A DNA stretch of 64,000 nt from Siphonodentalium dalli (Eukaryota; Mollusca; Scaphopoda; Gadilida; Siphonodentaliidae), in the NCBI GenBank assembly GCA_032622095.1, contig CP136061.1, positions 86,402,324 to 86,466,323 of the forward strand. The letters are read 5' to 3'. Shown here in pieces: positions 11,775 to 24,086 of the stretch; positions within the stretch are counted from its first letter, which is position 1, and every line of letters starts with the position of its first letter. The notes under the pieces were generated by a model. The model did no database searches. It saw only the letters and a list, made by a program, of their open reading frames with translations, and was not told where the DNA came from. The position numbers and the translations under genes were made by a program.

Positions 11775-14700
11775 CGAGGAAAATTTCTCAACGTCCTCAT
11801 CGTCGCTTGATCCATTTGTCTCTCACAATAGCTTTTCTGCGCTGAGCGACAACGAATCAGAAAAAAACAATTTTGAAACTGTTACATTGCCTATGGTTGA
11901 TATGCTACAACGAAAAACAACCGCTAGAAAACCAAAACTCAGCCGCAGGTCAAACACTTTGAAACTCTTGAATGTAAATTTCCGATCAGTTGTCAATAAG
12001 AAAGAGCAACTCCACACCATCTTAGACTCTCACAAACCAGACATCTTAGTGGGAACCGAAACCTGGCTCAAACCAAAAATATAAGATAGTGAAATCCTCC
12101 CAAAGTCTCTCGGATATACACTATTTAGGAAGGATAGGCTAGGGAAAAGGGGGTGGCGATGTCATGATTATAGTCAAGGACACACTAACAACAGAACAAC
12201 CACATTTCATGGAAAATATGGAATGTTAACTCCTGTGGATCAAGCTACAAATGAGAGCCTGTAAGTCACTGTATGTTGGGGGATACTACCGGCCTGAGGA
12301 AGGTGATCGTGCTAGCCTGGACCATTTCCAGCTATCTCTGGAAAAAGTCATGCAAAGAAATGCTCATATCTGGATTGCAGGTGAGCATTACCCAGTTTCC
12401 ACTGGAGTAAAGAACACATCCCAACTGTCAAACCAGGCTGTTCATATCCCCAGATATACAGAGACTTTCAGGATATTCTTGGGGATTTCTCGCTCACACA
12501 AATGGTTACTGATAACACAAGGAATAACAACATACTTGATCTCATCTTCACTAACAATCTCGAACTAATCAATAGCACAAGCACATATTCCGGCATATCA
12601 GATCATTAGTTTGACTCCTTAGTTGCAAATTTAAACCCAGTCAGGAACAAACAAAAACACAGGATTATTCACCTCTATAATAAAGCAGACTGGGAAAACT
12701 TCAGGCTTTTTACTGCAACAGAACTTTGTTCCATATATCGAAGTCATAGCAAATATGTTGAAGACATTTGGACAATATTGAAAACAACATTAGAGAAAGG
12801 CATCTCAAAATTTGTCCCCACAAAAATGATCACACCAAGGAGATCACTACCATGGATCACATCAGGGATAAAAAGACTTATACATTGGCGCGACAGAGCA
12901 TACCGACAAATGAAAAAGACCTCAAATAACCATCTAAAACAGAAACACCGAAGTCTTAAAATGCTGGTCAAAAAGAAACTGAAACTGGCACATGAAACCT
13001 ATGTTGAAAACATCCTTGAAATTGACAAAAATATCCATGCAGACCACAATGAAAGAAATTACAAGTCAGTCACCAAAAAGCTGTTCTCTTACATTAAAAG
13101 CACACAACAATCTCAAACAATAAACTCCATCAATGACCCAACCACTGGCACTCTGAAAAACTCAAATGCCGAAATAGCCCAGGTGCTAAACAATCAATTT
13201 CAGTCAGTCTTTTCCCCAATAAACCCCCTTACACTGTCACAACATTGCCTGACGACCTTACGGAATAATACACCTGATAACTATATCCAGTCAAATAGCC
13301 ATGGCTATCCGACCACCAAGGAAATTAAAGTAAACGAATCTGGTGTCCTTAAACAACTATCTGACCTCAAAACCAACAAAGCTGCCGGACCAGATAACCT
13401 TAATCCTGCCATTCTGACCCAAATGCGTTACGAAATAGCTCCAGCCCTCACAGTACTCATCCAGAAAACCGTTGGCACTGGGACATTATCAAATGACTGG
13501 ACAAAATGTAGTTCCAATATTTAAAAAGGGAGATAAAACCGACCCCTCAAACTACAGGCCAATCACCTTAACATGTATCATGTGTAAGATTGCAGAGCAT
13601 ATAATTGCATCTCATATAAGTACACACTTCAAAACCCATAACATCCTGTATGACTTACAACATGGCTTTCGTGAACGCCGGTCCTGCGAAACACAACTAG
13701 TACAACTTATTGACAAAGTTTTTGATAAAGTCAACCACATAAAGCTACTCTACAAATTAAATGAACCGGCATCTTAAAATGGATTAGATCCTTCATATAT
13801 GGCCGCAGACAAGTAGTTGTTCTGGAAGGGGAAACATCAGCTTCAGTCCCTATCACCTCAGGGGTGCCCCAGGGATATATCCTGGGCCCCTACTGTTTCT
13901 ACTGTATATTAATGACCCCCCCCCCCCTGACGAATTAATATCACAAACCAGACTTTTTGCAGATGACACAGCTATATATATAACCATCAAAAGCCCCTCA
14001 GATCAGCCATATATATAACCATCAAAAGCCACTCAGATCACAACACTCTACAAACCGATCTAATTAAATTGGAGGAATGGGAAAGAAAATGGGACATGTC
14101 GTTCAATCCGGGAAAATGCCAAGTGGCTCGCAAGAAAAACCCAGTTTACCATCAATACATCTTGCATGGGCAAATCTTGCAACATAACAGCACAGCCGGC
14201 TATCTCGGGGTTGACCTAACCACAAACATGTCATTCAACGAACATATAAATAAAATAACATCAAGTGCAAACCAAACTCTTGGATTCCTGTAAAGAAATA
14301 TAAAAACAAAAAATGAAGTTATTCGCAAAATAGCATATCAAGCTGTGGTACGGCCTAAATTAGAAATGCAGCAAGCGCATGGTCACCTTACACAGCCACA
14401 AATATTATAGAAATTGAAAAAGTTCAGAACAGGGCTGAACGGTGGATAACAAATCAATATTCAAGATATGCAAGTGTTTCGGCTATGACTTCTGATCTAA
14501 ATTTAAAATCACTGGAGGCCAGAAGAACTATATCACGGCTGTGTCTCTTCCAAAAAACCATCCAAAACCATGTGGAAATTCAAATTCCAACATATCTTGA
14601 AAAGCCCGCAAGAAAAACTCGATTCCACCATCAGGAAACATTCAGACGCATTCATACAGGCCCAAATTACTTCAGATGTTCCTTCTTCCCTGCCACTTCA

Positions 14701-14787
14701 ATTCTCTGCAATAATCTAAACCCTGACCTGGTCACACTCTCAGACCCTGACATGTTCAGAAAGGGTGTGTACCAGCATATCAAATAA
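11775..14787 (+). pseudogene. LINE ORF2 remnants: endonuclease, reverse transcriptase, C-terminal region
   Basis: Endonuclease blocks: LKLLNVNFRSVVNKKEQL and DILVGTETWLKP (about 11958-12081), then YVGGYYRPEEGDRASL and HIWIAG (about 12270-12380). The linker and RT start are in one long frame (12778-13524) with NKAAGPDNLNPAIL. The next frame has VVPIFKKGDKTDPSNYRPI and HGFRERRSCETQL. The metal-binding motif A is damaged: IDKVFDKVNH lacks the usual Asp-containing strand, so there is a deletion. Motif B/C remains follow in other frames (SGVPQG-like, LFADDTA near 13953-13973), then a thumb-like region (about 14069-14293) and a C-terminal block (14485-14787). At least five frame changes or stops; a C homopolymer lies at about 13917-13926. 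Confidence 0.75.
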
Positions 14788-14966
14788 TTGGCTCCAATTA
14801 TCATTCTTTTAACCTAGTGTTTTTATCTCTATTCTGTAACATAAAACCTATAAACCTTATTCTCCTATCTCACTGTCATCTCCTTTCTGAACAAACGCTA
14901 CCTCTATTCTGCACAGACGCGCACTGGATATAATACCCGATAAGGGGGTCTCCAGTAACGATAGAT

Positions 14967-15079
14967 AGAACGAACAATTGGTACGCCATTAAGTGAAGAC
15001 GACCAGTAATCGATGGAACAACACAGAATGCAGACGAAAGATATATGTATTCCCTTCGGACCGAAACCACGTGTTACTA
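14967..15079. repeat. Right half of duplicated block interrupted by LINE
   Basis: Starts 'aacaattggtacgccatt' and is colinear with 3774-3882. The minus-strand open frames here are incidental. From 15080 to about 15990 I see no gene or recognised repeat. Confidence 0.75.
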
Positions 15080-15994
15080 CAACAGAAAGCCAAACGCTAA
15101 ACAAAGATACAAAATAACCTCTTCTGTCCCTCCATTTCTTCGGGAAACACACTCCTTCGTGGGGGCCTGGGACTCGCTTGTCCTTCAACTGTTTGGTTAA
15201 ATAAGCAAATCAAGACAGGACGTCAACGACCTGGGTATCTGGGTTCTTTTTTCAACATTAATCACCACTGTCTAGAAAATCAGTTGTAAAAGTAAAGTTC
15301 TCAGCATACCTACTATGTCATGGCTTCGGGTTGCGACCATTCTGATAGCCATTTCATGGCCGCAATTGTATTATTCTGACCGTGTCCCTATATTCGCTCT
15401 CGTACTCATATTTCACATAAACTGGCATGACTGCGCAATGCACAAGAATAGACTAGACAAAAAAGCAAAATGTGACCAGTTCGTTGAAAACCAGTGTTGG
15501 GGTGGGGTTATATATGTTTTCAAAAAACACACTGCATTATCTAGAATATGAACCCAAGTAGGATATGCACTCAGTCTACCATCTGAAATCATGAATGTCT
15601 GCTAGAAAATAAATAAAACATTTTTCATTTCATATTTGAGTTTTTGGCAGATTTATTTTTTTTAGGAATAAATCACCATAAACTACATAATGTCTGAAAA
15701 GATTAATCAGTTTTGAATATTTTTCAAAACGTGGTTGAATAATATGTACGGGTAATGGTTCTAATGAGATGGAAGGGGGCTATATGAACTCGAAGAAATG
15801 TTTGACTACTTTACGGACACCTCAATTGTTGACCAATCAAATTGATCAGTATGTTTGAGTGTGATATGTCATTTAGATTGAGAGGGGATCGATGGATATA
15901 AATGTTTATTTGCGTTTAAGAGCAAATCATTTGCGATTAAATGTGGATTATCACCCGAATTTTATTGAGTAATTTCGTCAAAACTAAACGTTAA

Positions 15995-17029
15995 AGATGG
16001 ATTATCTCTTTAAATAACAAATTTTAAATAGTTGCGTGGGTATAAAATAATAGATATGAACCGAAGACCCCTGTCCGGAAAAGCTTAATTAATATTGATT
16101 TTATTTCGATTATTAAATCGGGACCGTTTATTTGTCTATTTTTAGAACAAACCATTCGGATGATACCATATTGCGATATATAGCACTGGGCTGTTCCTAT
16201 GGCTACGCACCGAAATTTAAATGTCCCAGATTGATTGTTTGTATTGTTTTGTTCCACATATATAAGCGATGAGTATAATTAACGTTTATTTTTGACAAAA
16301 GTGTACAGTAAAATTTCTGGTCTCTGTTAACAGTAACCACTATTGTTCGTTAGCTGAACAAACATACCTTTTTAGACCAGAAAATATTCGAAATAAAATT
16401 AATATTAAAGGTGGATTATCTCTTTGTAAACATGTAATATACAGTTACCGGGGTATAAAATATTAGATTCGAATCGAAGACTCCTGTCCGGAAATGCTTC
16501 TATCGATTAATATTAATTTTATTTCGAATATTTTCTGGTCTAAAAAGGTGTGTTTGTTCAGCTAACGAACAATATTGGTTACTGTTAACAGAGACCAGAA
16601 ATTATATTGTGCAATTTTGTCACAAATAAACGTTAATTATACTCATTATCGCTTATATCAGTGGAACAAAACAGTACAAACAACCAATCTGTGACATTTG
16701 ACATTCGTTGCGTAGCCATAGGAACAGCCCAGTGCTCTATATCGCAATCCGGTCTCATCCGAATGGTCGGTTCTAAAAATAGTAACATAAATGGGCCCGA
16801 TTTAATATTCGAAATAAAATCAATATTAATTGATAGAAGCTTTTCCGGACATAGGACTTCAGTTCATATCTATTATTTTATACCCACGCAACTATTTAAA
16901 ATTTGTTATTTAAAGAGATAATCCATCTTTAATCGATAGAAGCATTTCCGGACAGGAGTCTTCGATTCAAATCTAATATGTTTACCCCAGTAACGATATA
17001 ACACATGTTTACATAGAGATAATCCACCT
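15995..17029. mobile_element. TTAA MITE family A, outer copy, interrupted by a second copy
   Basis: Left terminus AGATGGATTATCTCTTT after TTAA (15991-15994); right terminus AAAGAGATAATCCACCT-like (slightly diverged, 17013-17029) before TTAA (17030-17033). Internal to it, 16410-16928 is a complete inverted copy, itself flanked by TTAA (16406-16409 and 16929-16932). Removing the inner copy and one TTAA leaves about 512 bp. No transposase is encoded. The TTAA target suits Kolobok- or piggyBac-type mobilisation. Confidence 0.85.
16410..16928 (-). mobile_element. TTAA MITE family A, nested inverted copy
   Basis: A 519-bp copy with both 17-bp termini (AGGTGGATTATCTCTTT and AAAGAGATAATCCATCT), inserted at an internal TTAA of the outer element. 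It contains an open frame of about 80 codons starting MEQNSTNNQS that also occurs, diverged, in the other copies. Confidence 0.85.
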
Positions 17030-17391
17030 TTAATTGGACTCACTATCGGTTATAACCATGGAACAAAACAATACAATCAATCTGGGACATTGACGTAGCT
17101 ATAGGAACAGCCTAATGCTCTCAATCGATATATGGTATCACCCGAATGGTCTGTTCTAAAAATAAACAAATAAAGTAGGACACCTATCGTAATCAGTGTG
17201 TCCGATGTGTGATGGGCTACACCTTTACCTTACCTTTACCTTCTCTGTACATCCCTCCTGTATCAGGAGAACCGTCCTTATGGGCGGACGTAACCACGTC
17301 TTCTTGAGCACATAGGTTTGATATGTGTATACATGTATATATTCAGTCTGCAATAAGTATAGTTATCTACAAGTAGTGTCAAGTCTAACTT

Positions 17392-20153
17392 GTGGCTGTC
17401 ACTGGCTGCCGGGGTCCACAGGCGGAGCTCTTAGACCAGTTTTCTTCTTGGACAGGATACGGAGACGAGCATGGTGTAGTTGGTAACACAAACCTCTGGC
17501 GATGGATTCAATTTTCAGCATGCAGTACTTTGGGATATCGAATGCTGAGCAGTCAAGTATTAGTTTCAAGAGGTAATGGTTTTGTATATTGGGGTTCAAT
17601 CCAGCTTGGTTCAGAGTTTATTTTATGGCTGTTATGAAGCGGCTTCTTACAGCATGGAGACTCACAGGTTTCAATGAAGTGAAGTATGTCCTCAGGTTCT
17701 TTGTTGCAGAGTTGACAGATGTCAGTAGTAGTAGATTCAAATTTAGCTTTTTGTCTTTGTAAAATATATGTGCCTGTTGACATTTTCATTTTATGTGCTG
17801 CCATAGTTGTGGCGAACGGTTCGGATCCGCAAGCTTCCCAGATTTGGTGTACATGGCCAGGAGTAGTGTCTTGTAGATTCAATTGTGTTAGGGTCGATTT
17901 ATCCATGGCTTCCCGTTTAAGGCTCCCCAACCAGTGTTTTTCTATAGCTGTGTCCACCATGTTCTTCCAGAGACGTTTCGGTGGTGGGAAGGCTACCAGA
18001 TCATGAGTAGATGGCAGGTCATATAGTTCGGTAAGGCGGGTGACTTTTGTGAACCAGCTGTTTGATGTGCCGCCTTTGGTCGCAAGTTGTCTGGCAGCAA
18101 GCTGACATTCCACAGAGCCTTCGTTACGAACAATATTACCATATGTTTTAAGCGTCCTTTTATGGATTTCTCCTTCTATCGGTATAAGACCCAGCATAAG
18201 CAGAGATGCACAGTTAGCTGTTCTTGTTGGAAGATGTTGTAGGCGTTTGGCAGTCTGTGTATAGAAAGTTTCCAATTGTTGCATATCCTTTTTGTTTAGA
18301 TTTATTACGTCTAGGCCGTACAGTAATCGAGGGAGAATGTAGCAGCGTAAGAGGTGTGCCGAAACTTTTGGATTGAGACCATTCATGCCGTGAAAACCAG
18401 CACCTAGGAGGGCATATGAGCATCGTCTAGCTGCGGAAATGCGTTCTTGTGCCACCAGGCTTGTGCCATGCTTAGATGAACCGTCACGTATGATGCCGAG
18501 GTGAGTAGCCTTGGTCACGGTCTGCATTCGGTGGTTGCTTAGAGTCCAAGTATGTCCAGGGTCCCTTCTGCTGATAGACAGGATACACGATTTCTGCTCG
18601 CTGATAAGGTATCGTAGACGGTTGGCATAGTCCATTAGGATGTTAAGCATGACTTGTAGTTCGTTGGGGTCATGTGAAACGAGGGTAACATCATCAGCAA
18701 CAGTAGGTGTACAGCAGAAGACTGAGCCAATTCGCGATCCAAGACTGTTTTCGTCATATTGGGTCAGCAGACCATTAACAAAGACCTTATATGCAGACGG
18801 TGACCATACGCCCCCTTGTCGGACACCTTGGCGTTCCATAAATTGTTGTGATTTCATTCCATTTCAATTCACAGTGGAGTATAGGTTTGAGTACCAGTCC
18901 TTAAAGAGGAGCCAGTTATCTCCGGATATTCTGCTTTGTAGAGTTCTCTTAGAAGACCGGGGTGCCAGACTACATCAAAGGCTTTTTTAGCATCCATAAA
19001 CGCTATATATAGTGGCTTCTTCTGCTCCTTAGCCTCATTTATTAGCTCAGTTATTATGAGAGCAGCAGCGATCAGTGATTCCCCCTTGGTAAACCCTTTC
19101 TGGAGGGGTGATTGTAGTGTTTTTACTGCATTGTTGTTTCTCAGTAGGTGAAGCTTCTCGACGGTCTTTCCAATTGTGTTGGTTATCGTTATTTTCCTGT
19201 ATGAGTTTGGGTCATCTTTCGGTTTGCCACCTTTCTTATATATAGGACATACTGATCCGCCCTTCATGCAGTCTGGAATCTTGGCTTCTTGAAAGATTCT
19301 GTTGATAATGTTGCAGAGGTATGATATTAAGTTTTCTCCTCCAAACTTCAAGTGTTCCATGGTGATGCCATCTTCATCTGGAGTTTTACCGGATTTGAAA
19401 GATTTAATACATTGCAATAGCTCGTCTGGGTTTGTTGGGTGAATGCTTTCCCGATTTTCCATAAGGGTCTGTCTTAGGAATTCTATGTCTGTTTCCACAA
19501 GTTGTTTGTAAGGTTCGTTAAAGTTGCTTGATTCAAGTGGTGTTGATAGCTCTTCAAAGTAGGAGGCCCAACCATTAGTTATCTCTTCATTGGTTTTGAG
19601 GACATTCAGGAGGGTTGTACCACTGGCTTTAGGGTCACTTTGAGCTCTGATAATGCGATAGAAGGCTTTGACATCTGTGCCCCTTAGTTCCATGATCTCT
19701 ATGAGCTTATTTGATCTAGCACGGGCGTGTTGTTTCCTGATGAGGCTGCGTAGATGTTTTTTCTTCAGCTTGAGGTTGATGCATATGTGATTTTTAATAT
19801 CAGGTCTTCCAGCTCTCTTCCGTTCCCAAAAGGCATGCTTGGCATCCTTAACTGCCATAGTAATGTCAGGTGACCAGATTATTTTCCTTTTAGGTTTACG
19901 GTTTACTGTCCCACTGTTTGTGTGCGGATTCGTTCAGAACTTTTGTAAGAGTTGTGACCAGTACTTCGGTTGTAGCGTCTTCTGTGTTTAAGTCGGCGGT
20001 GTTGGCCAGTGCTTCGGTGATGGCATTGCAGTATAGGTCTTTATTTATTTTGTTCCAGTTGATTCTTTTCCTGCCCTGTATTATTTGGTGGGTATATGAA
20101 TATTCTTGTGTGTGGTCAAGGGTGTGGGTCTTAGGCCCCCAAAATAGAATCAA
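17392..20153 (-). mobile_element. 5'-truncated LINE (I/CR1-like), minus strand
   Basis: Contains a reverse transcriptase and C-terminal Cys/His region but no endonuclease, so it is 5'-truncated, as is common for LINEs. Downstream of its 3' side lies a GGTAAAGG-type short repeat (about 17220-17245). At least two frameshifts (near 19890 and 18860) break the coding region. Confidence 0.75.
17553..19898 (-). pseudogene. LINE reverse transcriptase, split by frameshifts
   Basis: The first part (19898-18869) contains GKTPDEDGITMEHLKFG, DPNSYRKITITNTIGKTVEK, QKGFTKGES and LYIAFMDAKKAFDVVWH (RT motif A with the catalytic Asp). The second (18857-17553) contains RQGVRQGGVWSP and PTVADDVTLVS (motif C, here VADD rather than YADD/FADD). 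Its end has CQLCNKEPEDILHFIETC, the CCHC-type cluster found at the C-terminus of many CR1/I-type LINE proteins. The two parts are one protein separated by a frame change near 18860. An upstream piece (20153-19896, HKQWDSKP) joins after another frameshift. Confidence 0.8.
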
Positions 20154-20439
20154 TTTCCTGTTTTATTTTAGTTTTCAACGATAAAATTTTATTCTTTTAA
20201 CAAAGTCATCGGTGCATTTGTATCAACTTCACGCACATTCGCGGATCATTTTAAGTCCAGTTATCCCTCTATAACTTTAAAATTTAAAGTGTGGAAAGTA
20301 AAAAAATCTTGAGTTTGTAGTTTTTATTTTATTTTTGGCAGTCATCTTGGATATTGATGACAAATCACCTGTAATGACTATCTTGTGTGTAGTTAAGTAT
20401 CTTGGCCGAGTAACTGATTTCACATAATCATACGAGCGA

Positions 20440-21049
20440 TCGCCGATATGGATTTATACCTACCAGACATACGAAACTTATTGTTCATCAGTACCCCTGT
20501 TGTAGTAAACGGTTCCTCGCATATATCGCACTGATATGACTAAATCATTGTTGTGAGTTATATTATAGGCAAGCATATCGCACGGCACAATAATTTTTTA
20601 CATATATTTCTTCACATATACACTCTCCTGGCACGGTGGTTGGTTGTTCACATATATCACAATGACAATGTCGATCGCCGTTGTGGATTCTCTTGCGTTT
20701 GGTCAATTTGCCAAATATCGTGAATGATGTCCCACAAATGTCGCAACGATACGGTCGATCTCGGAGAGTGTAGGGGAGATCACTCTATGAATATGAGCGA
20801 TTGTCGGAGTGTTGAAGGGGAGATCACTCTATTGATACGCGGTCGATCGTCGGAATGGTGATGGGGATATCACTCTATCGATACGGTCGATCGCCAGAGT
20901 TAACTCACTTCTGTCTCGTCATGTCGCTTGAATCAGTGATCTATTTCTCGCATATATTGCTCTAATACGGGCGACCATCTTTGTGAATACTATTATACGT
21001 GTAGTTAATCTGGTGATCAAACGAATGATTTTCCACAAATATAACATTG
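20440..21049 (-). pseudogene. Decayed zinc-finger 3' flank with short tandem repeat
   Basis: On the minus strand, finger remnants are readable (for example CDIC and GDR pieces around 20640-20760) but interrupted by stops. At about 20765-20890 a 44-45 bp unit containing 'gagatcactct' repeats about three times. The whole stretch is colinear with 35920-36610 beside the third finger gene, so the loci arose by segmental duplication. Confidence 0.65.
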
Positions 21050-22009
21050 CTACTGGAAATTGGCTGTGTGGATTCTCTTGTGTGTCATCAGTTTTCTATA
21101 TGTAATGAATGATTGTTTACATATATCGCAATGATACGGTCGATTACCGGTGTGGATTCTCATGTGTGCGTTCAAATTGTCGGACTCGGTAAATGATTTT
21201 TCACATAAATCGCACTTATACAGTCGCTCTGCGGTGTGAATTTGTGTATGACGTTTTAAATCATTTGATCGAGTGAATGCTTTCCCGCATATATCGCACT
21301 GATATGGTCGATCGCCGGTGTGAATTTGTGTATGACGTTTTAAATCATTTGATCGAGTGAATGCTTTCCCGCATGTATCGCACTGATACGGTCGATTGCC
21401 GGTGTGAACTCTCGTATGTATCGTCAATTTGCTCGATGTAATGAATGAGTGTTCACATATATCGCACTGATACGGTCGGTCGCCGGTGTGAATCCTTTTA
21501 TGACAGTTTAAGTCATGTAATCGAGTGAATGCTTTCTCACACATATTGCACTGATACGGTTGATCGCCGGTGTGAATTTGTGTATGACGTTTTAAATCAT
21601 TTGATCGAGGGAATGCTTTCCCGCATATATCGCACTGATACGGTCGATCACCGGAGTGAATTTTCTTGTGTGTGGTCAAATGTCCTACCACGTTAAAACC
21701 ATTCCCACATATATCGCACTGATACGGTCGACCGCCGGTGTGAACTTTCGTATGTCTCGTCAACTTGCTTGATGTAATGAACGATTTTTCACATATATCA
21801 CACTGATACGGTCGCTCTCCAGTGTGAATTTGTGCATGACGTTTTAAATCATTTGATCGAGTGAATGCTTTCCCGCAGATATCGCACTGATACGGTCGAT
21901 CGCCAGTGTGAACTCTCGTATGTATCGTCAGTTTGCTCGATGTAATGAATGATTTTTCACATATTTCACACGGATATGGATACGATTTAACTCCTTTATG
22001 TGTTGTCAT
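21050..22009 (-). CDS. C2H2 zinc-finger protein, eleven fingers
   Basis: A 319-residue frame with 11 tandem C2H2 fingers and TGDRPYQCDIC-type linkers. Several fingers repeat as pairs: ITSSKLTIH (fingers 1 and 7, with ITSSKLTRH at 3) and TRSNDLKRH (2, 8 and 9, with PRSNDLKRH at 5), indicating internal duplication of a two-finger unit. Expected role: nuclear, sequence-specific DNA binding. No effector domain seen. The first Met falls in a finger remnant (MTTHKGVK), and degenerate finger sequence continues upstream to about 22330, so the true start or an upstream exon is not defined. Confidence 0.8.
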   Translation of the reverse strand: MTTHKGVKSYPYPCEICEKSFITSSKLTIHTRVHTGDRPYQCDICGKAFTRSNDLKRHAQIHTGERPYQCDICEKSFITSSKLTRHTKVHTGGRPYQCDICGNGFNVVGHLTTHKKIHSGDRPYQCDICGKAFPRSNDLKRHTQIHTGDQPYQCNMCEKAFTRLHDLNCHKRIHTGDRPYQCDICEHSFITSSKLTIHTRVHTGNRPYQCDTCGKAFTRSNDLKRHTQIHTGDRPYQCDICGKAFTRSNDLKRHTQIHTAERLYKCDLCEKSFTESDNLNAHMRIHTGNRPYHCDICKQSFITYRKLMTHKRIHTANFQ

Positions 22010-22330
22010 GTTGCCTGATTATATTAATACTTGTTCGCCTATACAAGTACCGGTATCACACTCAGTATGAATCCGTTTGGTAGTCAAATTGTTCGACCCA
22101 ATGAATGCCTTTCCACAAATATCACATTGGTACGGACAATCATCTGTGTTGGTTGTCTTGTGTGCGGTCAAATCACCCGGCATGGTGAATGATTTCTCAC
22201 AAAAATAACACGGTTGATTTCCAGAGTGAATTCGCCAGATTACCTGATCGCTTGAATGTTTCCCACGTTATATCACACTGGTACTACCGTTCGCCGGGAG
22301 AATCCTCTTGTGTACAGATCAGACAGGATG
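22010..22330 (-). pseudogene. Degenerate upstream zinc fingers
   Basis: Minus-strand translation gives finger pieces interrupted by stops (CDICGKAFIGSN-like and EKSFTMPGDLTAHK-like words) immediately upstream of the 11-finger frame. They are former N-terminal fingers, now out of frame. Confidence 0.55.
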
Positions 22331-22429
22331 CCTTCTGACATGTTTATTGTCTGTTTATTGATTAATTAGGTGATTTCCCAAAAATAGCACAACCGTCCTT
22401 GAACCGTTTATGGCCTGATCACAATGTTT

Positions 22430-22625
22430 ATTCTGATGCATAATCTTCACGCGAATTACTTGTTGAAGGTTGTGTGAATGATTTATCGTGAAGCAACACA
22501 GTGATATACTCTATTGTCTAACGAACAGCAATGTATAATACTACTTGGCGAGAACACAAATCAAGATGAGAGACAGAAATGAAAAGTTGGTCGCAACAAA
22601 CAGGTAACATCATAACACTGTGTAA
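22430..22625. repeat. Zinc-finger upstream flank, paralogous to 42345-42570
   Basis: 'cacgcgaattacttgtt', 'cgtgaagcaacacagtgat' and 'gatgagagacagaaatgaaa' recur in the same order at 42390-42550, and the first part also at 38650-38690 upstream of the third finger gene. The copy at 42.4 kb has no finger exons beside it. 22630-23110 shows no gene. Confidence 0.65.
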
Positions 22626-23121
22626 TTATAAGATATTATAATAACCAACACAACCATTACAGATAAACTCAACACAAGGCACCATACAAAGTGAGCCAAG
22701 GATATAACAGCTACAATAATAACATAGGACGTGGGTTCTATGGTCAGGGATATGGGACCAATAATTACAACTCATACTAACTTAAACTACGGCATATAAC
22801 TTCAGTTATTTTGCATTTTCACAATACTTTTGTTGTTGTTCGTAATTTGTGTGTTAATCCCGTTCATGTATAATCATAAGGCCTCTTTTTTATTTTATTT
22901 AGTGGTTTACGGATCCGCCGACCCCTTTAAAATACGTCCGCTCAACAAAAAAAAACCCGATTATAATTTTTTTGTTATTATTTCCTCCGACTATAAAAAA
23001 TAAATCATTTCTCCGACCATCATACTTTTCATATCAGTTTTTGATCGGGCAAACTCATCCCCTGATCTCGGCGAGTCATTCCCGTACAATTAGTACAGTA
23101 TTTAATCGATAGGTAAAGTCG

Positions 23122-23571
23122 GGTACATTCGGACAGTGCGGTACCTTCGGACACTTTAGAATAGTCCGTTGATATCAATAAATTTATTCCCGATTCAATG
23201 AATAAACGCTTTCCATGATGGCGATATTATCTAGCCATCAATTGGCTTAATTATGTTGGAGGTACGGTGCCTATAAGGCTACGAATTATATTGGTCAATA
23301 TGACCGTATGACGTCACGCGTGTTTACACATGATCTTTCTGATTTCCTGATTTCTGATTTCCGCTCGACCTTGACCGACTTTCGTTTGTTATCGCCACAG
23401 TTTTGGGCTCAAGTTTAGACAAAGTGTATCCTTCTGATAAATTACGTTCTATAGAATGTTTTGCATATCGTGTTTATGTTTGAAAATATTGTTTTGTTTG
23501 TGAATTAAAACAAATATTAAGTGTCCGAAGGTACCATCACATATATTTCCTCCCCGGGGTACGTTCGGACA
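23122..23571. promoter_or_regulatory. Left-end array of 14-bp subterminal motif (4 copies)
   Basis: GGTACATTCGGACA at 23122-23135, GGTACCTTCGGACA at 23140-23153, inverted TGTCCGAAGGTACC at 23522-23535 and GGTACGTTCGGACA at 23558-23571. Only the base after GGTAC varies. Repeated cores like this at transposon ends are usually transposase-binding sites. Confidence 0.8.
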
Positions 23572-24086
23572 GTATTTTTCCAATTAACCCTTGATATGAA
23601 GCCAAGTTGATATGCACCAACAAGCTTTGAACCACCGATTATTACATTTTAAAAACAATTCCTTCGCATGTCTCGACCGCAGACATGAAAGTTCGTCAAG
23701 GTCATTATATTAAAGAGCGTGTATTGGTTAATTACTGATTGAGTAATTAATTGTGGCTTAGCATCAAGTCCATCATTACTATGTGTTAAAGAGTGTCTAT
23801 TGATTATTGATTGGTTACGGTTTAGCAACGTAATGATAAGAATTAACCCTTGAAATGAGGTGAAAATATACCTGCTTAATTGTTTTTTACCCTACCGAAT
23901 ACAGTTTGCTTTAAGTCGATATTTTTGTAAGATATATATCTAGCATAATATTACAATGTCCTATAATATATGACAGATAATATGTGGTATTATAAAACTA
24001 AATCATTTATGTGGGGCTCTGATTTGGGACCCATTTATAAGTAGAATGTATTCTTGGGTGCATGTATTCCTTAATTAAAAATGTAG

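Larger units (their letters stand above)
11391..14966 (+). mobile_element. CR1/L2-like LINE with 2A/PHD ORF1, decayed
   Basis: The borders come from comparison with the uninterrupted copy at 3760-3790: the insert begins just after 'ggtcagaag' and ends just before 'aacaattgg'. The order is ORF1 with a 2A motif and PHD-type finger, apurinic-type endonuclease, reverse transcriptase and C-terminal region. The 3' end carries gatagata, like the short tandem tails of CR1-type elements. Many frameshifts and a deletion in the reverse transcriptase make it inactive. Confidence 0.85.
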
